Below are positions 1 to 11,224 of a stretch of DNA of 64,000 bases, one piece after another (position 1 is the stretch's first letter; each line of letters opens with the position of its first letter). Source of the stretch: Fragum whitleyi (lineage: Eukaryota; Mollusca; Bivalvia; Cardiida; Cardiidae); assembly GCA_948146395.1 (NCBI GenBank), contig OX411543.1, positions 70,298,948 to 70,362,947 on the forward strand, written 5' to 3'. A program made the translations under genes and the position numbers. The notes under the pieces are model-generated. The model was not told the DNA's origin. It did not search any database and saw only the letters and a program-made list of their open reading frames with translations.

Positions 1-156
1 CTAAAATATGTAATTGCATTAAAGAAAAATTTGAAGGTCAGCAGAGCGTCTAAGGCAATCACGGATCAATACAGATCAAATTATACTCAGATTAAGATAT
101 AATAAAAATATGAAAAACTGATCTTCATTTCATGTCAACCTACACTTAAGCATATA

Positions 157-981
157 TACTGAGTTCCATAAGAAAGTGTGCACTTTCACTTTTTGCATTT
201 CTCTTGATTTTAATAAAGTTGGGGGAAATTTATGGAGTAAATTTGATATCATACTTCAGTCAAGGCCTTTTGAAATTAAAAGTCAAATCAAATTTGGATA
301 AAGTATTGCATGCTGCCTACGCGCAGGCAGAACTTAAATTGTTGAGATTTGACCTCCTTACAACTTTTTCTGTAAGGGCTATGTGTTGATGTTGCCTTAT
401 AGAGTTTTAGAAACCATTCTATACCATTCCAAACCAAAAGTTTTATTTTTGATCCAGACGTTACGTGTACGTCAACGTTAGACATTGCTACGTTGGTAGG
501 CAAGTAACCTGTCGTTGAATGGTGCTATGGCGTTCTATGACATCTCGATTTGCTTATCAAAGGGCTTACAAAATGATGACCTCAATTTCTATTGGAACGT
601 GAATGCTCAATCAGTTTTAATGACGTTCTCAATCTAACAAGGTTCAATTTTATTCAACGACATTTATTCGCAGTCAAACTACGCTGTAGCATCATGCACA
701 TTTGTATTGAAGATGTGATTTTATGCGTTGGAAAGCCGCAAAGATTGATCTGAATGGATTTTCAGACCAATCATTCATCTAACGCGTGTTGAATATGCAA
801 AACATGCAAAATCAAATGTCTCAGTTTTGCAGAAAATCTTTGCTCATCGCGTGATTTTTGTTTTCAAATATCGTTTGCTCATACTCTAGAGGATAGCCAT
901 ACGATATTTCATGACAATAGATTAGGTAATTTCAGAGATATTCAAAAATCAAAAGTGCACACTTTCTTTTGGAACTAAGTA
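157..981 (+). mobile_element. Family J TIR transposon, copy 1 (non-autonomous, TA target)
   Basis: An 825-bp element with inverted ends: the left begins tactgagttccataagaaag and the right ends ctttcttttggaactaagta. It is flanked by TA on both sides (155-156, 982-983), as in Tc1/mariner-type insertion. The second copy at 53935-56023 lies in the opposite orientation and aligns over its whole length once a nested insertion is removed (825 versus 829 bp). A 61-codon frame at 204-389 has a counterpart in copy 2 sharing the stretch HAAYAQAELKLL, but nucleotide conservation is equally high around it, so no protein is claimed. No transposase was seen. Confidence 0.8.
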
Positions 982-1971
982 TATTTTTCAGAGGCCTGTG
1001 AGCTGCTGTTTGTCTAAAACATTCCATCCAGTGTTATAGATATTATTCCTGGTAGACATCTATCATTCATTTCGAGAGAAGGCAGATCTAGACTTCCAGT
1101 CTACTACACGACCCATTAACACTTTTCTTTGCTAACTCATATGTACCCAGTCTAATAAAGTCACGTGAATTTGAAAACATGCTCATATTTCGTTACTATT
1201 TTGGATAACTTCATAACTTTTCAAAGCGCCAATGGGAGATGTTTGGATCGTTTAGATGTTTTATAAATGAAACCTTTCACCTGTCCAGTGCCAAATAGCC
1301 TCCTTTTTGGTGAAGGGTTTAAGGCATCGTCGAAATGTCAACGTCATGGCGCGATTTCAAGTGCCTTCACCCTCAAGGGAGTTATAGTTATTCTAGGACC
1401 AAGACTCGACTCTTTACCAAGAAATTTTAGACAAACCTTTAACTTACGAACATTTTGATTAAATTTTTTCTGAAAAAGAAATGAATTAAGAACATTCATA
1501 GAAAATATATCCTGAATATAATCATGGGACATCAAAGACTTTCATGCTTAAGGAGAATAAATTACCCATCGATCACGTGATTCTGAATTCATCAGAGATA
1601 AAAATAAATGTATGGATGAAAACGGCGTCTCCCTCGGCGTAATCGAATCGGATAACGCATTGGCGAGAGTCCATTTGTGCAATAAAACTTGATTAAAACA
1701 GCTCAGTTTACATATGGTCACAATATTCATGCAATCGGGGGACTGCAAACTTGACAGAGAATATTTTACGTGATTTAAACAAACACGGTTAATCCGGTGA
1801 TTTCCAGGGTCTTTCAGCATCGTGTAAGCTTCATTTATTTTCAATTTGCAACTGTCGGGTCAATGGGGAAATTAATCAATTTAATCTTTCTAACCCCCAA
1901 GACAGTCCGAATCATGGAGAAATGTCATTTGAAATATCAAGCTGTGTCGCTGATCTCTCCCGATCTACCAA
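982..1971. other. Unassigned sequence
   Basis: Single-copy sequence within the window. Short frames occur on both strands but none resembles a known protein or has convincing splice signals. No repeat family from elsewhere in the window matches here. Confidence 0.5.
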
Positions 1972-2112
1972 TTACTCGGATGGGAAGGATCGGATTACGA
2001 CATCCGCTTGTTTCTTGTAACTCCATTGTTCATCTGCGACATCGTACATGGTCCAATACATACTCACTGCGGTATTTTTTGAGTAATTTAGTGGCCTCCG
2101 AGCGCTCGACAT
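1972..2112 (-). CDS. Candidate 46-aa small ORF or exon, function unknown
   Basis: On the minus strand an ATG at 2112 opens 46 codons ending in TAA at 1974-1972. The frame stays open upstream of the ATG for about 20 more codons. The residues include YSKNTAVSMYWTMYDVADEQ and then KKQADVV, a mixed polar and aromatic composition unlike the low-complexity frames nearby. About half of third positions are G or C, against about a third for the surroundings. A GTGAGT donor-like hexamer falls 15 codons in, so the first part could instead be an exon. A plus-strand frame overlaps this one, so chance openness in a locally GC-richer patch is the main alternative. No family recognised. Confidence 0.25.
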   Translation of the reverse strand: MSSARRPLNYSKNTAVSMYWTMYDVADEQWSYKKQADVVIRSFPSE

Positions 2113-2118
2113 GTCAGT

Positions 2119-2176
2119 GAGCGACCAAAATGTCGTATCTACAGTGAGACTGTATAATGAGACATTTTAGTCGACC
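2119..2176. repeat. Imperfect hairpin
   Basis: gcgaccaaaatgtc on the left pairs with gacattttagtcga on the right around a centre near ctacagtgagactgta. It lies immediately upstream of the minus-strand small ORF. No second copy was found. Confidence 0.5.
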
Positions 2177-3003
2177 AACGACGAAATCACATATATGATA
2201 TTCGGAAGCTAAAACAAATTCAACTATATGGCATGTAAGTATATGTATATTTATATATAAGGCATATTCACTGTTTTTTCAACCGAAATGAATAAACATT
2301 TTATCAAAATCAAAGTATATGTGTAGGGTTTTACTTTCATACGATACCAATTATGGTCTTAATTTCTTTTAAATTCCTTTTTTATATCATTATCTACTAA
2401 TTGAATGCTTAAAGCTTTTGTTGGATTATTTTTGTTCATTAGAAATCTTGCTCTTGTATTTATCCCTTAAGATAAATGCATCCAATCCCGCGACAGTCTT
2501 TAACTAAAGGTACATTGTCTGACAAAATATACGTAACATTCCATTATTAAAGTCCAAGTTAAATGACAAGGTCTGTGTAATTGTCCGAAAGGTCGCACAC
2601 GACTCTTGAATAACAAACCTAATCGGCGTGTAATAAGCAGTCATTGATAAAATGATGTATGAGACAGGTCGCTCGACCAGAGAATTAGCTTTAATAGTTC
2701 TGTGGGATCATCCCAAATAAGCCCCTAGCTAAGGGGATACTTTTCAAGAGTTATTTCTAGGAATTTCATTCGGTTTAATCTAAAACCAAGAGTAGATAAA
2801 GCGACAATGGCTATCTTCCCCGCGAACGCAGATGATTGTTTCACAATCTGATTTTCTGTCATATAGGTTATTACATTCACGACCTTTCGGATTTGGCTTG
2901 CCAGTGATCAAGTATGTTATCTGACTGCATTTCCAGTACTATGATTTGTCTTTTCAACTACCACAACTTGGGTGAAATGATAAAGTTATAACCCAAATAG
3001 TAA
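2177..3003. other. Unassigned AT-rich sequence
   Basis: No gene seen. It holds a short perfect hairpin cccctagctaagggg (about 2721-2735) and a 12-bp inverted pair tccgaaaggtcg (2584-2595) and its complement (2880-2891), possibly degenerate ends of an old element. Confidence 0.45.
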
Positions 3004-3246
3004 TCAGGACCCGAGGTTATAAAACTTTTCTCAGGCTCAGGCTCAATTTTCTCATATTTTGAATTTAAATAAATGTATGAAAATAAAGATAATACTAATA
3101 AGTTGTTATTTATAACAACTTATTAATATTATCTGTTATGTTATTACTTTAAAACGAGTATTAAAACAGAATAACGGCTTTAATCTCGAATTAAAATTTG
3201 AGAATAAAATGAATTGAGCCTGGGAAAAGTTTTATAACCTCGGGAC
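3004..3246. mobile_element. Family B palindromic MITE, copy 1
   Basis: About 243 bp, almost a full palindrome. The left end is caggacccgaggttataaaa and the right end ttttataacctcgggacc. The centre is an inverted repeat of agataatactaataagttg around ttattta. Near-identical copies lie at 4757-5005 and 23357-23606. Confidence 0.85.
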
Positions 3247-3331
3247 CAAAATAAAATAAAACACAGGATATTTTTGTTGAACACGAACCTCCACCAACTG
3301 TCAATTTCGGAAAACAACAATGTTAACCCTG

Positions 3332-3410
3332 TCCTGCGTTCAGGACGACAAAACGGTGCAAAATGTTTACCAATTGTGCCCCGCTTCGCACGTGACGCAA
3401 CGCACGCTGT
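3332..3410. mobile_element. Family A MITE, half copy
   Basis: Starts cctgcgttcaggacgacaaa and runs through the central GC-rich ccccgcttcgcacgtga motif. It then diverges, so only one arm of the roughly 130-bp palindrome remains. Confidence 0.65.
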
Positions 3411-4376
3411 TGGGTACGTTCATGCTACGTCAAAGGGTCATCACATTGATACTGTATCATTGGAAAGGAACGGAATTCCGCTCTCCATAATTAATTTATT
3501 CATCTACAAATTCAATAATAATTTCTTTAAAAAAAAATCATTGACCTTTGTGGTATCAACAACAATGCGTAGCCACAAGGAATATGTATGCGAAATACGA
3601 AGATCTCAGCAATCACCATTCTAACGCTATGTTGTCTTTTGTTAAGGACAGACTGACAAACAGAGGGAAAAATCAGACGCGCCCCGAGCTATCGATGCAA
3701 TGGAATGAACGACAATTTCATCTAAGTGGTAAAAATGATGATAATGAAAGTAATAATAATAACAATTATAATTATCATTATTGTAAAGATGAATATTTTT
3801 GGCTGTTCTTCTACAAAATTGGAGATAGAAATCCACTCATTTGAATAAGTGCTTCACTTTAACATTAACCCATTCTCAGACGAATCCTTTTTGACGTCCC
3901 TATAGTTGAGAGTTTGGACGATATTTTGGTCATAAGGAAGTTGGCTGTAAGAAGTAATTTCTGCATTACCCAAATGTTTTCCTTTGAGAGACAAAGATTT
4001 TCTAAAGAATATCAACTAAAAATTACTATCGACTACTTCTTTGAAATATGTATGTTGTCCGTTATTGGTATAACGAACGTAAATAAACCGTTAGTTTTTT
4101 TTTTCTTGTTTGCTTGTTTAAGTAAATAAACGTGGTGTCCTTTTTCTCATTTGTAGCCCTGGCAAAGATTTCTGAATAAGTTTCAATAGCTTTCCACCCG
4201 ATTAAAGTCGGGTCGATTGGACCCGGGAAATAGTGCCGCTCGTGAGAAAAAGTTCTTCGAACAATGTAAACCCTAATACACGATTAAAACTCAATTTCCT
4301 TTTTCATTCCGTGATCTTCGATACCATTGCTAATTCGAGCAACGATTTTCATTACATTACTAGGAGTTATATAGGG
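3411..4376. other. Unassigned sequence
   Basis: Contains an (AAT/ATT)-rich imperfect hairpin near 3735-3785 and a small stem cgggtc/gacccg near 4209-4225. A plus frame across 3548-3844 includes some non-repetitive residues but passes into an asparagine run and cannot be assigned. Confidence 0.4.
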
Positions 4377-4430
4377 TTCGTCACGCGAAAAGGACTCTTA
4401 CGAAAGTCGCGTTAAGGGCCGAGATACATT
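4377..4430 (+). mobile_element. Family G MITE, end fragment
   Basis: Reads gttcgtcacgcgaaaaggac then aaagtcgcgttaagggccga, matching the terminal 50 bp of family G at 43513 and 57177. The other end is not found nearby. Confidence 0.5.
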
Positions 4431-4756
4431 TTCTGATCGCCAACAAACGTTTTAATATTTGGCTAGGTAAATTGTAAATCTTTCATAGCTCGCAAATATT
4501 GGGACTAAAGTATATTTTTAAAGGTGCCTTGCATTTCCAAACTATAGGACTACTTATTCCCTCTCCTTACATGTATGTTACTAATGTAAAAGGGCTTCAA
4601 ACTTAAAGAAGTAGGTTCGATTTTCTATTAATACCAAAAAGTGTGTGAATTTCAACACGCAAATCAAAACTTTGGGCTTTATAGTGTCTCCTCCACTAGG
4701 GTTAAGGATTATGTAACGAAACTTTTAAATGCAAATTCGTCCTCTTCTTAAACCAT

Positions 4757-5005
4757 GATCAGGGCCTGGGGTAATAAAACTTTTCTCAGGCTCAACTGAG
4801 AATTTTCTTAAATTATTAATTTAAATAAATGTATAAAATAAAAGATAATACTAATAAGTTGTTATTTATAACAACTTATTAATATTATCTTTCATGTAAA
4901 AATCATTAAAATGAGTATTAGAACAGAATTATGGCTTGAATCTTAAATTGAAATTTGAGAAAATTTTAAATTGAGCATGAGAAAAGGTTAATAACATCGG
5001 ACCCA
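4757..5005. mobile_element. Family B palindromic MITE, copy 2
   Basis: Ends atcagggcctggggtaataa and aggttaataacatcggaccc. The same central palindrome aataagttgttatttataac is present. It lies about 1.5 kb from copy 1. Confidence 0.85.
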
Positions 5006-5211
5006 GATCGTTCAATGAAAGTGTTTTCCAAATACTTTTGAAAAGGCTTGTGAAAAGTTAGTAAAGTTGGTAAGGGCATGTCCAAGCAGTGGGCTACTTA
5101 CGACTTCGAGGTACAATTTCACAGAATGACTCAAATTTCTGCCAATTTCCCTCCGATTAAATCATTCGCAGCCTCGAGGATATTTGTCTGCTATTTTATC
5201 CGTGTTTGCAG

Positions 5212-5307
5212 ATGCGCATATTGTCCTTACATGGATGAAATCCGATCTGAATTCATGCGCGATGGGCCCCACAAACCCGGGCGGGAGAGCACGAAATCAA
5301 ACAACCA
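5212..5307 (+). CDS. Candidate internal exon, function unknown
   Basis: A pyrimidine-rich acceptor (tctgctattttatccgtgtttgcag, ending at 5211) precedes a 96-98 bp segment that is about half G+C, well above its surroundings. The segment ends at gtgtaa or gtaaat, both usable as donors. Two plus frames are open across it. One reads CPYMDEIRSEFMRDGPHKPG followed by RESTKSNNQ, the other AHIVLTWMKSDLNSCAMGPT. A longer ATG frame at 5078-5365 includes the first reading. No family recognised. Two competing open frames keep confidence low. Confidence 0.25.
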
Positions 5308-5510
5308 GTGTAAATTAAATACAATCAGTAAACATAATATCGCGACTGGGTTTTCATTGCATTAATTAATTCCTGGAAATCAAATCTGCATTTGTATGAT
5401 TGCCTAGATCTTTTGTTTTATTCGAAGACTAGAGTCTTATTCTAGATGTTTTTAAACTACTACAAATGTGTCGTCAGCACAAGCTTTAGTTCCAAGGTTT
5501 GTATATAGCC

Positions 5511-5857
5511 TACCGTCAAAGCTCTAATAGAACCCGGCGTTCTATTAGAATAATCGATTAGAAAGGGATTGGCTGATATTAGAGGCTACGCTACATATCG
5601 ATGGCTTAGTGTGAAACAGTTGTAACTGCCTATAAACATATAGGCAGTTACACATTTTTCGCGCTTAGCCATCAATTTTTGTTACGTCGGTGAAAAATTG
5701 GCCACAAATAAACATAATCCGCGCAAAATATTACCATTTTATTCGGGAAAAGGTGCATCAACCATCTGTTGAATTTTAATTGATCTTAGATTTAGAGGCT
5801 TCAAGAGTTAGTAAAATCACATCAAAAATGGTCGGCTTTATTAGAATTTTTACGGTA
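5511..5857. mobile_element. Family E TIR element with internal palindrome
   Basis: Left end taccgtcaaagctctaatag and right end ttattagaatttttacggta are inverted. Inside, gaaacagttgtaactgccta pairs with ataggcagttacacattttt (about 5612-5670). The same central hairpin recurs at 57577-57640, and the terminus taccgtaaaagctctaa recurs at 41819. Confidence 0.7.
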
Positions 5858-6250
5858 TCTGTGTAACTAATTACGCAAAATAGACCTGCTAAGAACTCCG
5901 TAAAATACATTTTATAGATATTATTTCAAACAGAAGTCAACGGTAGCTCTCATTTCAAATAGGCCTATTGTTACACTTATAGGTGAAATGGTCATTCTAG
6001 GCTCATTAAAATCAGGTAAGTGATGAAAAGTTTCGAACGTATTCATCCTTTGCAAATTTCGTAGTTTACCTTAGATCGACACCTAGGGCAGTCCATCCCT
6101 AATGAAAAAAAATGAGATCGGCATAAATTGTCTTTTCTCGAATGTTGTTTTATAGATATTTTATGTTGTATTCCTTCTAGATTGCTAGCGGAAGAAAATG
6201 ACGTAGCAATTTCGTCATTGATAACGTCATGCAGTTCTTAAATATTGTAA

Positions 6251-6655
6251 ATAGAGGATATTGAATGAGTGGTCATTGAATACTGAATTTATAAAAAGAG
6301 TCATCTATAAACAGATAAAAACGAGGATGCGCCGAGTTTTTATTTGTTTTAGATGACGAGTTAAATAAATTCTGTATTTTATGAGCACAAATTTTATATT
6401 CTGTTTATAATATGACCCGAATTTTACCGAAAAATCGTCAACATTCTTGTAATTCAACGTTTCAATTTTTCCGCGAAACTAATAACGCCGTTTAAAAATG
6501 ACGTAGGTTTTGACGTCATTTTCGCGGTTACAAAATAGCGTTTCTATTCGCTCTGAGCTCATTTGCATAGTAATTCCACTAGTGTAATAACACCCGTGTA
6601 ATATCAAAAATATTCAACGGGATTATTTCACTCCCGCGACGTTGGTCATATTATA
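6251..6655 (+). mobile_element. Family D composite MITE, copy 1
   Basis: About 405 bp with two parts always found together. The first is a palindrome around agataaaaacgaggatgcg (6276-6385). The second is delimited by inverted ttataatatgacc / ggtcatattataa. The second part carries a CRE (tgacgtca) and the POU octamer atttgcat at 6561-6568. Full copies lie at 62131-62543 (+) and 33783-34190 (-). Confidence 0.85.
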
Positions 6656-7560
6656 AGTGCCTATACATTGAAAAGGAACTTACGATATTTGAGTACTGCT
6701 ACGACGATGACGTAAAAAGTAAATATTTACTTTTTGGACTGAACTAGTACTTTAAACAGATATATAACGGTGTCTTCCGAATTTTCCCGATATCGAACCG
6801 ATTTCAACATTTATCCGCATTAAGTGTGGATAATTTCATACATATAGATTCCTCGCGTTAAGACTTTTTGTTTACAATAAGTCTATTGTAATCTACGATA
6901 ATGTTTGGGTTTTTTTTTTTTATAAAAAATGATTTAAAATTTTAAATATTCACAAAAGACTTTAGATAGTAAAACCAGAGGACGTTTAACTCTCACCAAC
7001 GTCTTATTGTGACAAGACCCTTTTCTTTGTACCTATGATGAAGTTGTCTCTCGAGTTTAATGTGCAATATCAGTGCTGAATTCAAAATTATTGGTAGTTG
7101 GTGGTTGCATTAGTATTTACCAAACACTTCTTATTTTCTAGATGTCAAGGTATAGGCATTATCGGGGAAAATTAAATCTTACTATAAATTTGAATTCTAT
7201 AAAACACATTCTTTTATCTTATTATGATTTCTATGATTTCGCGAAATTAGTTAATATTTCACTTCTTTATGACAAGTTACTGTAACAATATTTTTTCAAG
7301 TATTCCACTGAAAAAAAGTACAATATTCAAATACATTTAACTTTACTTCATTATCTTGAACAGTGGTTTCAGAATTTTCAGATGCCTTTGAAATCTCGGT
7401 TACACTTCATTTGGTAGGACCATGAGAGTTTAAGGCGGAAAGCAGAACCAAGCTAAATACATGTAGGATATGCAATATATATTATTTTCATTTCACAACC
7501 TGAAGTACATGATTATTTCTACATGAACGTACTTATGGTCGCTAATGCGCAAGTGGGACT
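6656..7560. other. Unassigned AT-rich sequence
   Basis: No gene seen. It holds a perfect 22-bp palindrome aaaaagtaaatatttacttttt (6714-6735) and a T-run near 6912. Confidence 0.5.
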
Positions 7561-7723
7561 TTAGGGTAGTCGGACCGCAATAGTTTCGCAACATTTCGGA
7601 ACTCATGAACTTTCACAGTGTTGACCGAGGTTTCCGAAAGAAAATCATTAGGAAACCTAGGTTAACACTATTAAAATTATTACCTGGGAAACGTTGCGGA
7701 ACTATTACGATTCCACTAACTTA
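7561..7723. mobile_element. Family C palindromic MITE, copy 1
   Basis: Terminus ttagggtagtcggaccgcaa, then caacatttcggaactcatga and a central gttgaccgaggtttcc paired with ggaaacctaggttaac. It closes with gttgcggaactattacgatt. Copies lie at 39272, 49131 and 59120. Confidence 0.8.
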
Positions 7724-8250
7724 AGTAGGATCTTTCGCCGCAACCCAGTGAAATAGTTGTAATATTTTCGTGTGAACTATGCGGAGATTATGATTAAATG
7801 TCAAAATGTTATTTGTTCGTGAAAACGACTGCACACGTCATGCACTCAGTAGAGAATGGTTTAAATTATGTTAAAACGTTACAAATCTTGGCGTGATCAA
7901 TTAGCAAACACACGGACGCTGCTTTTCTATTAAAATAACATGTAAAACTCATGTCATCGGCTCAAAAAATTCACGAACTCTCCACGCCCAGTCACGTGTG
8001 CACGTGGTTTTCAATAATACCGTCTGTTCAGGATTAGCAAGATTTCCCTTTCTTTACTAATACAATCATATTTGTCGATAAGGTTTAGTGTTAGGAATCA
8101 TTAGCAAGCTATTAAAACATCTTAAATGTATCGTTGAAAATCAGAAGTTATGATATTTTGCCTGGAAATCGAAGAAGTGTAATTAGAAATGAAATTCACA
8201 GCACGTGTCATTCTGACGAGTACCGTTGTCAACGAAAGTAAGTAAACAAA

Positions 8251-8276
8251 ATGGCAGTCGATGTCAAGAGTTCTCC
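8251..8276 (+). CDS. Very tentative first coding exon
   Basis: ATG in a strong context (acaaaatggc) overlaps a YY1-like aaaatggc. It encodes MAVDVKSS before a gtgaaa donor-like site at 8277, with an in-frame stop just beyond if unspliced. A forkhead-like gtaaaca precedes it. The segment is too short to identify, and chance is fully possible. Confidence 0.12.
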
Positions 8277-8884
8277 GTGAAAGTTGCAAATAATGAAATT
8301 AGACTTATTATTTCAAGAATGTCGAAAATTCAGCGAATATAATGATGAATCGATTGCTTGGGTTGTGGAGTCGTGGGGACTAAATGATTTTTTGCTTGAA
8401 AAGCAAACATTGGTTTGTCCGTCACGCGCGACAGTATTTTAGTCAACTGAAGTATTGCACTTGACAATAGATACTAGCAGTTTCGAAATCTGTACATAAC
8501 GCCTTCGTCTATATACTGTTTTCTTCTCTTGTTACTGAAATATGCACTTCAAAAATATTGAGAACGGAGAAAAATATGAAAGACAATTACTCATTTTGTT
8601 CTATGTATGGTATGTATAATCCATGGTTTTTCCCCTGGCAGGACGGTGCCTAAGTCACTTTAGGTTAAGTCGACATAATTAACTTGAGACCGTTAAGCAT
8701 AGGTTGGTAACCAAACTCTCGTTATTTCAGCTTGTCCAAGCTGAAGTTCCGAGGCTTTGATAACCCGATGATAAATTGTGTTTTACTTTCTGTAAGCACG
8801 TGAATCCTTTTGGTTTTATGATACAGTTATTTGCACGCGTTCACGATTATTGCCGACTAACTTTCAAAGAATCCAAAACTTTCA

Positions 8885-8960
8885 AAAGTTAACTCGCCAA
8901 ATTACTTCACGGCTAAGCCCCGCCCCGCCAGTTAATTTATAACGCAGAATAACACGCATT
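8885..8960 (+). repeat. Family M fragment, copy 1
   Basis: The stretch aaagttaactcgccaaatta through tataacgcagaataacacg matches the reverse complement of 63095-63165. The match includes ctcgccaaattac, the GC-rich cgcc core and acgcagaataa. Element boundaries are not visible. Confidence 0.6.
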
Positions 8961-9560
8961 AAGTTTCCAGACGAAGAAATACAAAGGTTATTTGTTTTAC
9001 AATAATGGCCTTAAAGCCATTGTCAAATTCATATGATCTTACCTTTTTATAATCTTAAACTAAATGCCGCTGTGACCAATCAAGCGGAAAGAAATTCGTT
9101 TTATTTTTGGAGTTAAAAAAAATTGACCATTGACAGGCCTTGCGGATTATGATAGCCTGGTCGACGATTATGATATTTAAGATGTTTAGTGAATCTTGAA
9201 AGGATTTCTAGCAGTGTCATTTTTCAAAACAAGAACAACAATAAAAATAAATTAATGAATAAATAAATAAATGAAAAAATAAATTTATTATAACAAAATA
9301 AAAATTATATTAAATGAAAATAAAATTTAATCAAATACTTAGTAAATAGTAAATTAGATAAACAATGAATAAACAAAACTTTCTCTGGTTGATCTGCGCC
9401 TTACCGTTTCTTTTTTCTGTTGTATTCGTAATTCATAGTAGAAGACAGGTAACTCTTTCTTAGCTTTGTGAACTAACAAACTAACATTTGATAAAACGAG
9501 CTGCATTTCTAATTCTTTGGAAAAAAAGTGTAAAATTGCAAACGTATTTTATATACATGT

Positions 9561-9822
9561 ATGTGACCCGTCAAGCGAAAAAGTACCATCTCGGAACTCC
9601 GTGAAATAAATATTTGAAAAAAAAAATAGTTCTTGAACAGGCCAACCAGAGGTCGCATTCAAAAAAATTCTTTCATAGTAAGAGAGATAGATTATTATAG
9701 ATTCAGAAAAATAGCACAGTGCGAAAAGTTTCTACCCTAGTCAGCCTTCGCGATCCGCGCAGTCTGACAAGGGTCGACACTTTACTCACTTCATAGATGG
9801 TCTCTTTTCGCGTGACTGATGT
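9561..9822. mobile_element. Family G MITE, copy 1
   Basis: TIRs: tgacccgtcaagcgaaaaag with accatctcgg on the left, and agatggtctcttttcgcgtg on the right. The internal gcgatccgcgcagtctgac is shared with other copies. Confidence 0.75.
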
Positions 9823-9890
9823 TTGAACTTGTAAATGTAATAGTTGACTTGTAATGATGATTTTGAAGCGCTTGCCTCTTAGAATATAAA

Positions 9891-10083
9891 CCTGCGTTCA
9901 GGATGACAAAACGGTGCAAACTGTTTGTAGTTTATACCCCTCTTTGCACACAAGTGTATGTGCAAAGCTGTATATATTTTGCAAACAGTTTGCACCGTTT
10001 TTTCATCATGAACGCAGCCTTCGCGTGCAAAGTGGTTTACATTTTGCCAACAGTTTGCACTGTCTTGTCAACCTGAACGCAGG
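9891..10083. mobile_element. Family A MITE, one and a half copies
   Basis: A complete palindrome (9891-10018) runs from cctgcgttcaggatgacaaa to tttttcatcatgaacgcag. A further right half (10019-10083) follows directly and ends gtcttgtcaacctgaacgca. The element therefore has three arms instead of two. Confidence 0.8.
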
Positions 10084-10195
10084 TCTGATTACTGGTTAAT
10101 TTCACGGGGAAATGCCTCGCTCTATTTCAGAGACAGTAGTAAAAACTTTGTAGTTATTGTAAAATGTGCTAATTCTCTTAAACAAAATGTATGTG

Positions 10196-10472
10196 TGTGC
10201 GGTTGTAAGATTCAGGCCCCTCCTTGCTCTAAATATATATGCTATGTTGTAAGAGAAAGAAGGAAGAGGATGCAATAAGATTCGGATTCTTATGCCCCTA
10301 GTCCTTCTTGGTTCTTTAACGTGCCAAATGTAAAGCTACCTCTTAGATTTTGACCAGTTAAGCTTAAGTTGGGCAGGGGATCCCTTAAAATTCCTGCCTC
10401 GTTCAGAATTGGAACCACGGACCTTAGGAATTGTTGTCCGGTGTCTTACCACTAGACCACCGGGCCACACGA
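10196..10472 (-). mobile_element. tRNA-derived SINE, minus strand
   Basis: Read on the minus strand, the head has an A box tggtctagtgg and a B box ggttccaattc in a tRNA-like frame (10396-10470). The body contains ggcacgttaaagaaccaag, a phrase common in marine invertebrate SINEs. Its 5' end meets the head of the plus-strand SINE that follows. Confidence 0.7.
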
Positions 10473-10496
10473 TTGCCTCTTAAAGCAACTGTACTT

Positions 10497-10768
10497 TCAT
10501 TCAACGCAGTTGGTTAGGCATAAGTCTTCCAATCTGGAAGTCGTGGGTTCGATCCCCAGTGGCGACAAATATCCTTTCCGACGTTTGTCTCTCACCAATG
10601 GGTAGATAATCGTATACCTATGTGAGATAGGAGTCGGAGGCTAGGAAAGGGTGTAATGGTAGTACAGGTGAAAGAAATACCAGGAATCCATTGTTAGGAT
10701 CTTCGGCCGCCGCGATATAACTGCCAAATTGTTGAAGCGGCGTAAAACCCATTCAAACAAACAAAAAC
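10497..10768 (+). mobile_element. tRNA-derived SINE, plus strand
   Basis: The tRNA-like head has B box gggttcgatcccc. The body reads tctctcaccaatgggtaga, then ataccaggaatccattg, gcgatataactg, and a tail of gaagcggcgtaaaacccatt followed by caaacaaacaaa. The same body is carried by the SINE at 60993-61262. Confidence 0.8.
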
Positions 10769-11224
10769 TTTCATTCAAGCTTTTATACCTTTTATAAACC
10801 TGACGATTAGTGGTCAGTCTTTTTAGAGAATTTTGGGTAATTGAATAGGGTGCTAAACTTAACAGCATGTAAGCCGGGATTACAGATGTACTGTCACACA
10901 CGTTTCAGGATAACAACAAGACTTGCAGCCCACCGATCCGAAGTTGTGGTTAAATGAGGAAATTCCAAAGAAAAGTTTATTTTCCTCTGAATAACCGATC
11001 AGCTTAAAGGATACGGGGTGAAATTTTATAGTAATATAGGTATACCTCACTTAACTTTCTATAAAACAGTAACTGACAGTCTGTGGACCAAGCTAGCTTT
11101 CAACCATCGAGCGTGTTTTGTGCAAGAATCTTAACGCAACCACAGTTCTATCCCCGTTAGCTCCACACACACTATTTGACATTTCCCCCATTAAACCGAT
11201 TAGTGAATAATCGTTAACATTTTT
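10769..11224. other. Unassigned sequence
   Basis: No gene, RNA or recognisable repeat seen. A short minus-strand frame at 10641-10901 is mainly SINE sequence. Confidence 0.5.

Larger units (their letters stand above)
7724..9559. other. Unassigned sequence with a possible first exon at 8251
   Basis: Mostly single-copy AT-rich DNA. An (AAAT)-rich low-complexity stretch lies at about 9238-9310. The family M fragment and the candidate start at 8251 are listed separately. Nothing else was recognised. Confidence 0.45.
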
